From Blastocatellia bacterium UBA7656 (GTDB taxonomy: Bacteria > Acidobacteriota > Blastocatellia > UBA7656): a stretch of 41,650 bases of DNA. The stretch is taken from the NCBI GenBank assembly GCA_002483445.1, contig DLHY01000150.1:1-41650 (forward strand), given 5' to 3'. A model generated the notes under the pieces. The model saw only the letters and a list, made by a program, of their open reading frames with translations, had not been told where the DNA came from and searched no databases. The position numbers and the translations under genes are program-made. Position 1 is the first letter of the stretch, and every line of letters starts with the position of its first letter. Shown piece after piece: positions 23,620 to 31,434 of this stretch.

Positions 23620-25260
23620 TCAGTTATCGGAAAACTCCGCCGCGAGAGGTTTATCGACGCGCGGGCGTTTATCTCTGTTAGCCAGTTCCCACGCGGTAGC
23701 GAATATGGTTCTAGCGACTCGCTCCATATAATCGAAGTCTATCTTTTCAATCGAATCCGACGGCTTGTGATAATCCGGGTGATCGCCGTCCATGTAAAAA
23801 ATTATCGGGATGCCTTTTCTCGCGTAGTTGAAATGATCAGAGCGAAAGAAATACTGATTCGGCTCTTTCACGTCATCATATCTGTAATTGAATTTGAGAT
23901 TGAGAAACGCGCGATTGACCGATTCGCTCAACTCGAAAAGTTCCGTGCTCATCACCTTGGGGCCGATCAGGAATACTTCATTCGGTTCGGGCATATCGGA
24001 TTTCTGAGGATCGCTATCGCCCGCCTTTTTGCATCGCCCGATCATATCGATGTTGAGATCAGCGACGATCTTATCTATCGGCACTGTCGGGTTGAGCGTG
24101 AAGTAACGCGACCCCCAGAGTCCCCGTTCTTCGCCCGCGTGCCAGATAAACAGAATCGAGCGGCGGGGGCGCGGCCCTTGTGAAAAAGCTTCGGCCATCG
24201 CCATCACTGAAACGGTTCCTGATCCGTCATCATCAGCGCCATTGTAGATCGCGTCTCCATTGACAGGTGTGCCAATGCCTACGTGATCGTAGTGCGCGCC
24301 TATGGCCACATATTCGCTTTTAAGCGTCGGATCGCTGCCTTCCATCACTGCGACGACATTCTGCGTGTACTCCGTTTTGGTTTTCACCCCGATGGTGAAG
24401 CTGACTTTTTTGCCGAGGCTGAAATCGAAAGGCTCGATAGTTTCGCCCGTGGCTGTCGCGTTGAATATCTGCGCTCCGTGGCGACTCTCACCTCCAAACA
24501 AAGCCGCAAGCATTCGCGGCGAAGCGGTGATTGCAGGAATCGGTGCGGCTTCGGACGAGACGAACTTCTCGACTTCGACGCTTCCCTCCTCTTCAGCCTC
24601 GTGCCGCGACTGTTCCCACGAGGCGAGGTTTTGAAAAGCAGGGATGATTATTCTGCCCAATGCGCCGTTGCGCTGACCGTAGGAATAAGCGTTGTCCCAT
24701 TCTTCGCCCTGCTTGCCCGTCAGGTCGTGAAAGGTGACGCCTTTCGGGAAACCTCCGATATGGACGATTATCTTGCCGCGAACATCGATGCCTTTGTACG
24801 CATTCAGGTTCTTCGATTTGATCGCCCATCCGTGACCGACGAAGACGAGCCGCCCGCTGGCCGAACCCGCGGCGAGTGAGGCGAGAAAATCCTTACCGTA
24901 GTTGAAAGCCTGCCCGTTGATTTCGGCTTTCGTCTGAGCCGCGTCGATCAGAGTGCGGCGCAAGGCTATGCGCTGAAAGTAAGTGCCGTTGTCGCCCGCC
25001 GGACGCAGCCCCCAGCGCGAAAGATGCGAAGCCAGATAAAGCGCGGCGGTGTCCAATCCCCGTGAAGGAGTATTGCGACCTTCAAGCTCGTCGGAAGCGA
25101 TGAAGGTCAGATAGTCTCTCAACTGAACGGCGGTCACAGCCTCGACATTGCCGTGAGGTTTCGACGCTTGAGGCTTCGACTGCTTCTGTCCGGCAACCGA
25201 TGCGAACGGCATCAGAAGCGCGACGACAAAGAGAAAACTTAATGTTCTGATTCTTTTCAT
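23620..25260 (-). CDS. M28 family metallopeptidase with PA domain
   Basis: A 546-residue exported zinc aminopeptidase. The signal peptide is IRTLSFLFVVALLMPFASVAG. A protease-associated domain occupies about 110-270. The M28 catalytic core follows: GAHYDHVG (first zinc ligand), NGADDDGSG (bridging Asp), FIWHAGEERGLWGS (catalytic Glu), LNIDMIGR, and FYMDGDHPDYHKPSDS (last His). It probably releases N-terminal amino acids outside the cytoplasm. It is upstream of and co-directional with the PQQ-like gene. A promoter with TATAAT lies at 25351-25356 on this strand. Confidence 0.92.
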   Translation of the reverse strand: MKRIRTLSFLFVVALLMPFASVAGQKQSKPQASKPHGNVEAVTAVQLRDYLTFIASDELEGRNTPSRGLDTAALYLASHLSRWGLRPAGDNGTYFQRIALRRTLIDAAQTKAEINGQAFNYGKDFLASLAAGSASGRLVFVGHGWAIKSKNLNAYKGIDVRGKIIVHIGGFPKGVTFHDLTGKQGEEWDNAYSYGQRNGALGRIIIPAFQNLASWEQSRHEAEEEGSVEVEKFVSSEAAPIPAITASPRMLAALFGGESRHGAQIFNATATGETIEPFDFSLGKKVSFTIGVKTKTEYTQNVVAVMEGSDPTLKSEYVAIGAHYDHVGIGTPVNGDAIYNGADDDGSGTVSVMAMAEAFSQGPRPRRSILFIWHAGEERGLWGSRYFTLNPTVPIDKIVADLNIDMIGRCKKAGDSDPQKSDMPEPNEVFLIGPKVMSTELFELSESVNRAFLNLKFNYRYDDVKEPNQYFFRSDHFNYARKGIPIIFYMDGDHPDYHKPSDSIEKIDFDYMERVARTIFATAWELANRDKRPRVDKPLAAEFSDN

Positions 25261-25350
25261 AACTTCTCAGCAACCGATGAGGATTCGATGAGGAAAATGC
25301 GCCCCGGATGATTCCATCATCGGTCAGCAGGCAGAATACTGAAGCGTGCG

Positions 25351-25379
25351 ATTATAGTCTTTAATGTTAGATCAAAGTT
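25351..25379 (-). promoter_or_regulatory. possible promoter for the M28 peptidase
   Basis: On the minus strand a consensus TATAAT (25351-25356) lies 91 bases before the start codon. A poor -35 (AACTTT) is 17 bases upstream of it. Confidence 0.45.
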
Positions 25380-25391
25380 ATCTCAAAGTAT

Positions 25392-25499
25392 CTTCAAACC
25401 TCTGGGGGCGCACGCTTCCAGCGTGCAAGGCTTCAGGTATTGCCTGATACTCGAATGCGTAAGACCAGCAGGCAAGATGCCTGCGCTCCCAGGTTTGAA
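25392..25499. repeat. double-hairpin element with terminal inverted repeats
   Basis: Hairpins GCACGCT-TCC-AGCGTGC (25410-25426) and GCAGGCA-AGA-TGCCTGC (25468-25484) face each other. The outer ends TTCAAACCTCTGGGGGCGC and GCGCTCCCAGGTTTGAA are imperfect inverted repeats. This makes a MITE-like unit of about 105 bp in the divergent promoter region. Confidence 0.7.
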
Positions 25500-25524
25500 T
25501 TCAACACAATCACGGAGCTATGAT
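25495..25524 (+). promoter_or_regulatory. possible promoter of the LigB-like gene
   Basis: TTGAAT (25495-25500), 18 bases, TATGAT (25519-25524), 50 bases before the start. The -35 box overlaps the end of the repeat element, which may have created this promoter. Confidence 0.45.
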
Positions 25525-25574
25525 AAGACCTCCTGACGGTTTCGTTTCCGCGCCTTCCTGACGAGGTGAAAGCC

Positions 25575-26384
25575 ATGTCCGGGATAGTATTCGCAGGCAT
25601 AGCGCCGCACCCGCCGCTTCTGGTTCCTGAAATCGGCGGCAGTCGCATCGCACAGGTTTCGCATTCTCAACAGGCGATGAGGGATTTTTCGCGCCGACTC
25701 ATACTCGCCAGCCCTCAAACCGTGATCGTCATCTCGCCTCATTCACCGCTCGACCCGAATTATTTCACCGTCCGGGCCTCTTCTCATTTGCGAGGCGATT
25801 TTCGCGAATTCTATGCGCCTCATGTGAAGCTCGATCTTCCAAATGACTCAGAGATGATCGAGGCGATCAAAAGCGCCGCCATCGAAGAAGGCGTCGAGTT
25901 GAAAGAACTGGCGCGCGATCATCCGCTCGATCACGGAGCGATGGTGCCGCTTTATTATCTGCGCGAAGCCGGATGGCATGGCCCGGTCGTCGTCATCGGA
26001 TTCACTCATCGTCTGGTCAAAGAACATCTCGCGTTCGGTCGCGCGATAGAGCGAGCCGCGCGCATGTCGAATCGCAGCGTTGCTCTCGTGGCAAGCGGCG
26101 ATTTGAGTCATCGCCTGATCGAAGACGGCCCTTACGAGTATGAACCGACCGCGCACGTGTTTGACGAGCAGATAGTCTCAGCCATAGCGCGAGGAGACGC
26201 CAGCGGCGTGACCGACATCGACCAAGACCTCAGAATTCGCGCTGGTGAATGCGGCTATCGCTCGATAGTCGTCGCGCTCGGATGCGTCGGAAAAAATCTG
26301 CGCGATCCTGAGGTGCTGAGTTACGAAGGCCCGTTCGGCGTGGGCTACCTTGTGGCCGTGCTGTTTGACGAGAATAAAACATGA
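25575..26384 (+). CDS. LigB-type (class III extradiol dioxygenase-like) protein of the AMMECR1 gene pair
   Basis: A 269-residue LigB/Memo-like fold protein. Metal-site segments: FAGIAPHPPLLVPEIG at the N-terminus, VIVISPHSPLDPN, DHPLDHGAMVPLYYL and ALVASGDLSHRL. In other bacteria this domain is fused or adjacent to an AMMECR1 domain in the AmmeMemoRadiSam group, and here the AMMECR1 gene follows. The radical SAM member is not in the window. The ATG at 25575 has GAGGTG 6 bases upstream; a GTG at 25566 is less likely. The biochemical reaction of the group is not established. The stop touches a heptamer hairpin. Confidence 0.8.
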   Translation: MSGIVFAGIAPHPPLLVPEIGGSRIAQVSHSQQAMRDFSRRLILASPQTVIVISPHSPLDPNYFTVRASSHLRGDFREFYAPHVKLDLPNDSEMIEAIKSAAIEEGVELKELARDHPLDHGAMVPLYYLREAGWHGPVVVIGFTHRLVKEHLAFGRAIERAARMSNRSVALVASGDLSHRLIEDGPYEYEPTAHVFDEQIVSAIARGDASGVTDIDQDLRIRAGECGYRSIVVALGCVGKNLRDPEVLSYEGPFGVGYLVAVLFDENKT

Positions 26385-26385
26385 A

Positions 26386-26518
26386 ACAGTTTTCAGTTTT
26401 CAGTTTTCAGTTTTCAGCCGTTTTATTCTGACTGCTGATTTCTAACTCCTTGCTTCGAAGAGTTTTTCACGAATTCGGCTAACCCACTGGAAACTGAAAG
26501 CTGAAAACTGAAAACTGT
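26386..26518. repeat. heptamer (CAGTTTT) hairpin element
   Basis: ACAGTTTTCAGTTTTCAG (26386-26403) is the perfect complement of 26501-26518. Four CAGTTTT units form the left arm; the right arm has ACTGAAA and GCTGAAA units. The loop is 97 bases. It fills the whole gap between the LigB-like stop and the AMMECR1 gene. Confidence 0.9.
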
Positions 26519-26533
26519 ATGCCGAGGAAAGTA

Positions 26534-27076
26534 ATGCTCGAACGCCCGCCCGATGATATATCGCCGACCGCTCTTGCCCGTCTCTCGGTGGAGCGATTCA
26601 TTAGAGAAGGAGCAGAGATAACTCCGCCTGACTCCCCGATTGGAATTCTGGCCGAGCGAGCGGGCGCATTCGTCACTCTGCGCGACATCCAGGGCAATCT
26701 TCGCGGATGTATAGGCACCATCGAACCTGCCTGCCTCAACGTAGCTGAAGAAATAATTCACAATGCGATAAGCGCGGCCATTCGCGATCCGAGGTTCAAT
26801 CCCGTCATCGCTGGCGAGCTTTCGCGCATCGTCTACGGAGTCGATGTGCTTTCACAAACGGAACCTGTGCGCGGGCAGGAGGACCTCGACCCTTCGGTTT
26901 ACGGCGTGATCATCGAAGCGACGGAAGACCATCGCCGCGCCGTTCTGCTTCCCCGAATCGAAGGCATCGAGACCGTAGACGAGCAGTGGAATGCAGTGCA
27001 TCAGAAAGCCGGTCTTCGAATTGGAGATCACGTTCGAGTTTTGCGATTCACAGTGAAAAGATTCGGGAAAGATTAG
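26534..27076 (+). CDS. AMMECR1-domain protein
   Basis: A 180-residue AMMECR1 (AmmeMemoRadiSam protein A) homologue. The family signature L-R-G-C-I-G-T is at residues 56-62 within TLRDIQGNLRGCIGTIEP. It is followed by NVAEEIIHNAISAAIRDPRF and YGVDVLSQTEPV, and the late VLLPRIEGIETVDEQWNAV. The ATG at 26534 is preferred because GAGGAAAG stands before it. An ATG at 26519 directly abuts the hairpin element and has no ribosome site. It forms a pair with the LigB-like gene. Function is unknown despite wide conservation. Confidence 0.88.
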   Translation: MLERPPDDISPTALARLSVERFIREGAEITPPDSPIGILAERAGAFVTLRDIQGNLRGCIGTIEPACLNVAEEIIHNAISAAIRDPRFNPVIAGELSRIVYGVDVLSQTEPVRGQEDLDPSVYGVIIEATEDHRRAVLLPRIEGIETVDEQWNAVHQKAGLRIGDHVRVLRFTVKRFGKD

Positions 27077-27092
27077 CCGACGGGACTGCGCG

Positions 27093-27692
27093 TCACTGAA
27101 CCTCGCTCTTTTTGGTTATGTAGAGTTTCGTTATGACGACCGGGTCTGCGGGGCGCTCGGTGTTTTTCACAACGGGCGCTCTGACGATGGAATCCACAAC
27201 GTTCATACCATCGATCACTTTGCCGAATATGGAAAACTGTCCGTCCCATTGCGGATAGTTGCTGGTGCAGATGAAGAACTGACTGGTGTGGCTGTCGGGT
27301 TCGTCCTGTTTTCGCGCAGCAGAAACGACTCCGCGCACGTGACGGAGTTTGTCTGAATACTCCGCGCGCACGGTCGGCAGATTGGATTGCCCCTGCTCCC
27401 ACGTCGAAGGGTCGCCGTTGATGGTGTTCGGATTGCCGCTTTGAACAGCTATCGGGATTCCCTTGTTGACCAGCGCCCGGTGAAATTTCATTCCGTCAAA
27501 AAATCCATCGCGCGCAAGCGCCTTGAAATTCGCCACATGACGCGGCGCTTCTGCGGGGTAAAACTCGATCACTATTCGACCATAGCTCGTCTCAAGAACC
27601 GCCACTTCGTCCGGGCTTCCCGGATCGACGCCACAGGAAACGAGCGAAAGGATGAAACCAGCCGCCAGAGCCAAAAGCAATCTTTTCTTCAT
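27093..27692 (-). CDS. cyclophilin-type peptidyl-prolyl isomerase, lipoprotein
   Basis: A 199-residue cyclophilin. The signal peptide ends in the lipobox L-S-L-V-S-C with Cys20, so the protein is probably anchored to a membrane facing the periplasm. The isomerase domain shows FYPAEAPRHVANFKALARDGFFDGMKFHRAL, SQFFICTSNYPQWDGQFSIFGKVIDGMNVV and GVVSAARKQDEPDSHTSQFF. It assists protein folding outside the cytoplasm. The start codon shares a base with the gatB stop (TGATG), so it is translated from the gatB message. Confidence 0.9.
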   Translation of the reverse strand: MKKRLLLALAAGFILSLVSCGVDPGSPDEVAVLETSYGRIVIEFYPAEAPRHVANFKALARDGFFDGMKFHRALVNKGIPIAVQSGNPNTINGDPSTWEQGQSNLPTVRAEYSDKLRHVRGVVSAARKQDEPDSHTSQFFICTSNYPQWDGQFSIFGKVIDGMNVVDSIVRAPVVKNTERPADPVVITKLYITKKSEVQ

Positions 27693-29182
27693 CAGTTTTG
27701 CTGACCTTCGCCTTCGAGCATTTCTTTGATAACACGGTTTACAACCTGCGGATTGGCGCGTCCGCCGGAAGCCTTCATCATCTGGCCGACGAAGAATCCG
27801 AGGAGTGTCGATTTGCCGCTGCGATATTGTTCGAGTTGTCGGGGATTGGATGCGATCACTTGTCGGGCCATCTCCCGGATCGCGCCTTCATCCGAGACCT
27901 GCCCGCCGCCCATTTCACTCACAACTTCATCTACGGACTTGCCTGACTTGTACATTTCGATGAGCGCGTCTTTCGCCATCTTGCCGCTGATCGTTTGGTC
28001 ATCGATCTTTCTGATCATCGCGCCGAGCGATTCGGCTCCAACGGGACTTGCGCTGATATCTGTGCCGGTATTTTTAAGCTCGCGCACAAGCTCGTTGAGT
28101 ATCCAGTTGGCAGCCGACTTGGGGTTTGCGCTGGCCCTTGCCGTCGCTTCGTAGAAATCGGCCATCGTGCGGGTATCCGTGAGTTGCGCCGCGTCGTCAG
28201 GGCTGAGGCTGTATTGTTCGATCAGTCGCCGCCGACGCGCTTCCGGGAGTTCAGGCATCGATTGGCGAACATGCTCGATCATTGTTTCACTGACGACGAG
28301 CGGAGGAAGATCAGGCTCAGGAAAATAGCGATAGTCGTGAGCCTCTTCTTTCGAGCGCATGGAATAGGTCTTCGAATCGCGCTCGTTCCACAGCCGCGTC
28401 TCCTGAATGATTCTTTCTCCCGATTCGACCGCCGCTATCTGCCGGTCGATTTCGTATTCGAGCGCGCGTTGCAGAAATCGAAACGAGTTGAGATTTTTAA
28501 GCTCGACTTTGGTGCCGAACTTTTCTGCCCCGCGAGGCATGATCGAAACGTTCGCGTCGCAGCGCAGGTTGCCTTCTTCCATATTGCCGTCGCATACGTC
28601 GGTGTATTGCAGCGCGCGTCGGAGATATTGAACATAATCGTAAGCTTCCCACGACGAGCGAAAATCAGGCTCGGAAACTATCTCGGCCAGAGGAACGCCG
28701 CTTCGATTCAGATCGACGTAAGATTTCGAAGCCGACTCCCTCATGCCTTCGTGCAGGGATTTGCCCGCGTCCTCTTCTATGTGAAGGCGATGGATGCGAA
28801 ATCGCTTCATCTTCCACTCGATGGCGTGGCCCGACTCGTTGCGCTCAGAGGTCGGTATCTCTACCCATCCGCGCTCTGAAAACGGGCGGTCGTATTGAGA
28901 AATCTGATAGCCCTTCGGAAGGTCAGGGTAAAAATAATTTTTGCGCGAGAAGATCGACTCCTGATTGATCGTGAGATTGAGCGCAAGCGCGGCGTGGGCA
29001 GACATCTCCACGACCGCGCGATTGAGCACAGGCAACGCGCCGGGAAGCCCCAGACACACGGGGCAGGTGTTGGAGTTGGGTTCATCGCCGAAGCGCGTCG
29101 AGCAGGAACAGAAAATTTTCGATTCTGTTTTGAGTTGAGCGTGAATCTCAAGCCCTATCACGACTTCGTATTTGTCTCTCAT
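27692..29182 (-). CDS. gatB: Asp/Glu-tRNA amidotransferase subunit B
   Basis: A 496-residue GatB. It opens with YEVVIGLEIHAQLKTESKIFCSCS and the zinc pair CPVCLGLPGALPVLNR, continues with RKNYFYPDLPKGYQISQYD and LNRSGVPLAEIVSEPD, and ends in the GatB/YqeY tail (KMAKDALIEMYKSGKSVDEV). With GatA and GatC it converts misacylated Glu-tRNA(Gln) or Asp-tRNA(Asn) to the amidated form. Neither gatA nor gatC is adjacent. The length and motifs are complete. Confidence 0.97.
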   Translation of the reverse strand: MRDKYEVVIGLEIHAQLKTESKIFCSCSTRFGDEPNSNTCPVCLGLPGALPVLNRAVVEMSAHAALALNLTINQESIFSRKNYFYPDLPKGYQISQYDRPFSERGWVEIPTSERNESGHAIEWKMKRFRIHRLHIEEDAGKSLHEGMRESASKSYVDLNRSGVPLAEIVSEPDFRSSWEAYDYVQYLRRALQYTDVCDGNMEEGNLRCDANVSIMPRGAEKFGTKVELKNLNSFRFLQRALEYEIDRQIAAVESGERIIQETRLWNERDSKTYSMRSKEEAHDYRYFPEPDLPPLVVSETMIEHVRQSMPELPEARRRRLIEQYSLSPDDAAQLTDTRTMADFYEATARASANPKSAANWILNELVRELKNTGTDISASPVGAESLGAMIRKIDDQTISGKMAKDALIEMYKSGKSVDEVVSEMGGGQVSDEGAIREMARQVIASNPRQLEQYRSGKSTLLGFFVGQMMKASGGRANPQVVNRVIKEMLEGEGQQN

Positions 29183-29503
29183 AATATCCGCCTGAGCCGC
29201 AAATCGCTTGATCGCGGCTCCTCGTTTTCAATTGTTTGCTTTTTTCGGGACTCAGCCCTTTTCAAATTAAGAGTCAGTATAGACAAGGCAAAAGGCAAAA
29301 GGCAAAAGGCAAAAGAGTCGATCAGTGATGTATCCGTCATGAGAGGAAATTCGCAAACACCCCAAGTTCTTTACCTGCGACCGGGTGCTTAACTTTGCAA
29401 GAGTGACCATATTGATTCTTCGCGGCCACAAGTTCTCGCTGCAAAATGCTCTCAACAAGTTCTTTGCTGAGCCTGGCTCTGTGTTTAAGGTTTGAGATTG
29501 GAA
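29183..29503. other. intergenic region upstream of gatB
   Basis: The region holds a GGCAAAA array (29287-29314). A stretch at about 29340-29480, read on the minus strand, could encode KELVESILQRELVAAKNQYG, but it has no start site or recognisable family. No promoter for gatB stands out. Confidence 0.4.
29287..29314. repeat. heptamer (GGCAAAA) tandem array, no inverted arm
   Basis: Four perfect GGCAAAA units in tandem. No complementary TTTTGCC arm was found in the flanks, unlike the palindromic members. Confidence 0.85.
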
Positions 29504-29563
29504 AACGGTTGAAACCGTTTGTGAGAGAGTCACGCCTCTCGTCACCTCGATGAATCGAGGTGT
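29504..29563. repeat. B'-A' half element with compensatory stem changes
   Basis: AAACGGTT-GA-AACCGTTT (29504-29521) and CACCTCGAT-GA-ATCGAGGTG (29544-29563) have the order, spacing (22 bases) and GTTAATGAGAG flank of the B-A pairs at 21-22 kb. One base pair in each stem has changed on both sides (T-A to G-C in B, G-C to T-A in A). The left half of the element is absent. Confidence 0.85.
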
Positions 29564-29611
29564 TAATGAGAGGGTAGCTTTCCTCCCAGGGCTGACGCAT
29601 TATCCCTATCA

Positions 29612-29648
29612 GACTCCAGACTCCAGACTCCAGACTCTCGACTCCAGG
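29612..29648. repeat. heptamer (GACTCCA) half element
   Basis: Three GACTCCA units and CTCTCGACTCCAG, the same order as the right arm of the element at 986-1050. It ends 3 bases from the stop codon of the UbiB-like gene. No inverted arm was found. Confidence 0.85.
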
Positions 29649-29650
29649 CT

Positions 29651-31168
29651 CTACAATTTATTCTCGCCGCGAACATAATACCGGAAAGCCATCTTGGCAA
29701 GCTTCCAGACCTTGCTCCATTCTATCTCTCCTTCTTCGCCGCGAACGAATCGATTGACGAGTAGCGTGCGCAGATACTTGCCCTCGCGCATGAACATAAA
29801 CCGCTTTGCATAAGGGCGGGCGACCTCGAAGAAATTGAAATCAGGATCGACCTGCGTGCCTATGCCTTCCAGCGTCATGATAGCCCGCACGATGTAAGTG
29901 AAGTGCGCCGGTATGCGAAACGGGAATTCATAAATCACATGCGCGAGATCGAATATCACTTCCTTGAATTTCACCTCGCCTATCTTCAAACTCAGATAAC
30001 GGTCGAAGAGAGTCTGAATGACCGGCTTGAATTTCTCTTCGTCATCTTCGGAAAGCTCTATGAAGCCGAGCCGCACCATGTCTTCGACCAGCCCTTTGAC
30101 ATCGCGCTCGACTATGTGAAAGAAAGCGTTGATGAGATTCGATTGAAGCTCTATTTCCAACCGCCCGACCATGCCGAAATCGAAGAAGGCCAGTCGTCCG
30201 TCTTTCATCAATCGGAGGTTTCCCGGATGCGGGTCAGCGTGAAAGAATCCGTCTTCGAGCAGTTGTTTGAAGTAAGTGCGCGCAAGCAGGCGTATGACCT
30301 TCTGAGGATCGTGGCCCGCGGCCCGGAGCGATTCGACATCGTTGACCTTCAAGCCTTCGATGAATTCCATCACGATCAATTTTTGCGTAGAGAAGACGTG
30401 ATAGATGCGCGGGACGTAAACATCTTTCCATTCGGCGAAGTTTTTGCGAAAGGCTTCCGCGTTGCGCGCTTCCTTTTCGTAGTCCATCTCTTCCGTGATG
30501 GTCGAATGGAATTGATCGAGCGTCCCCTGCCAGTCTACGCCGCGGATGAGATTCGGGTAGCGATCAAGTCTTCGGGCGAGGCGACGAAGCGCACGGATAT
30601 CGGATTCGATGACTTGATGAATGTCGGGGCGCTGAACTTTGACGGCGACTATCTGGCCGGTGCGAAGAGTTGCGCGATAGACCTGACCGAGAGAGGCTGC
30701 GGCAACGGGGGTGTCATCGAATTCGGAAAATATGTCCTCGATGCGGGCGCGAAGTTCGTCTTCGATAATGCGTCGGGCCTCGACGGTCGGAAAAGGCGGC
30801 ACCTGATCCTGAAGCCGCGCGAGTTCCTGAATGTATTCGACGGGCAGGATATCGGCGCGAGTGGCTAGGGTCTGACCGATTTTGATGAAGGCGGGGCCGA
30901 GCGAGATGAGTTTTTCTCTAAGGTACGCGCCCTCGCGATGTCGAAGATCGGAGGGAGGGATTTTCTTTCGGCCAAACCATCCGCGAGAGTTGATGAAGAC
31001 CCGCGCAGTGAAAGAGAAAAGCGCGAGGGCGACTCGCAGGAGTCGAAGATAGCCTTTGATTCCGATGGGCGGGTCGGGTTTGATTTCAGGTTTTTTAGTT
31101 TCCGCTGGCGCGAGAGATTCGGTCTCTCGCCTGACAAGTTCGGTGGATTTTGTTAGCTGCCGTTGCAT
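29651..31168 (-). CDS. ABC1/UbiB-family atypical kinase-like protein
   Basis: A 505-residue ABC1 (UbiB/AarF) protein. The family-specific K-x-G-Q region is in LGPAFIKIGQTLATRADILP, followed by the Ala-rich loop AAASLGQVYRA, the ATP Lys in VAVKVQRP, and the catalytic region GFFHADPHPGNLRLMKDGRLAFFDFGMVGRLE. UbiB-type proteins are membrane-associated ATPases needed for ubiquinone or other isoprenoid-quinone homeostasis. The C-terminus has a possible amphipathic helical end. No ubi genes are adjacent. The start has no obvious ribosome site. Confidence 0.92.
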   Translation of the reverse strand: MQRQLTKSTELVRRETESLAPAETKKPEIKPDPPIGIKGYLRLLRVALALFSFTARVFINSRGWFGRKKIPPSDLRHREGAYLREKLISLGPAFIKIGQTLATRADILPVEYIQELARLQDQVPPFPTVEARRIIEDELRARIEDIFSEFDDTPVAAASLGQVYRATLRTGQIVAVKVQRPDIHQVIESDIRALRRLARRLDRYPNLIRGVDWQGTLDQFHSTITEEMDYEKEARNAEAFRKNFAEWKDVYVPRIYHVFSTQKLIVMEFIEGLKVNDVESLRAAGHDPQKVIRLLARTYFKQLLEDGFFHADPHPGNLRLMKDGRLAFFDFGMVGRLEIELQSNLINAFFHIVERDVKGLVEDMVRLGFIELSEDDEEKFKPVIQTLFDRYLSLKIGEVKFKEVIFDLAHVIYEFPFRIPAHFTYIVRAIMTLEGIGTQVDPDFNFFEVARPYAKRFMFMREGKYLRTLLVNRFVRGEEGEIEWSKVWKLAKMAFRYYVRGENKL

Positions 31169-31434
31169 TTGAACAGTAGTACGAGTTTTTCCGTCGCTAC
31201 GTTGCGTAGGAACAGATGGCCCAGCGATTAGTCTGTTTCTCTACTTCTAGTCGTGCCAAAAAACATTGGCTCAAGTTCCCTTTGACTGCCCATCGCGAAA
31301 GCCTCGACTGCTTGCACGGGCAACTTCTCTGCCGCTACGCAGCAAAGGAGATCGCCATAAATGGAGCGACTTGAGATAAAACACAATCAGGCAAAATTCG
31401 AGTCAAGACATTTTGCATTTCCACATTTTGAACG

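Noticed and set aside
29337..29545. Minus-strand frame containing KELVESILQRELVAAKNQYG
   Set aside because: Looks protein-like over about 45 residues but runs into palindromes, has no start signal and matches no family I know. At best a gene remnant.
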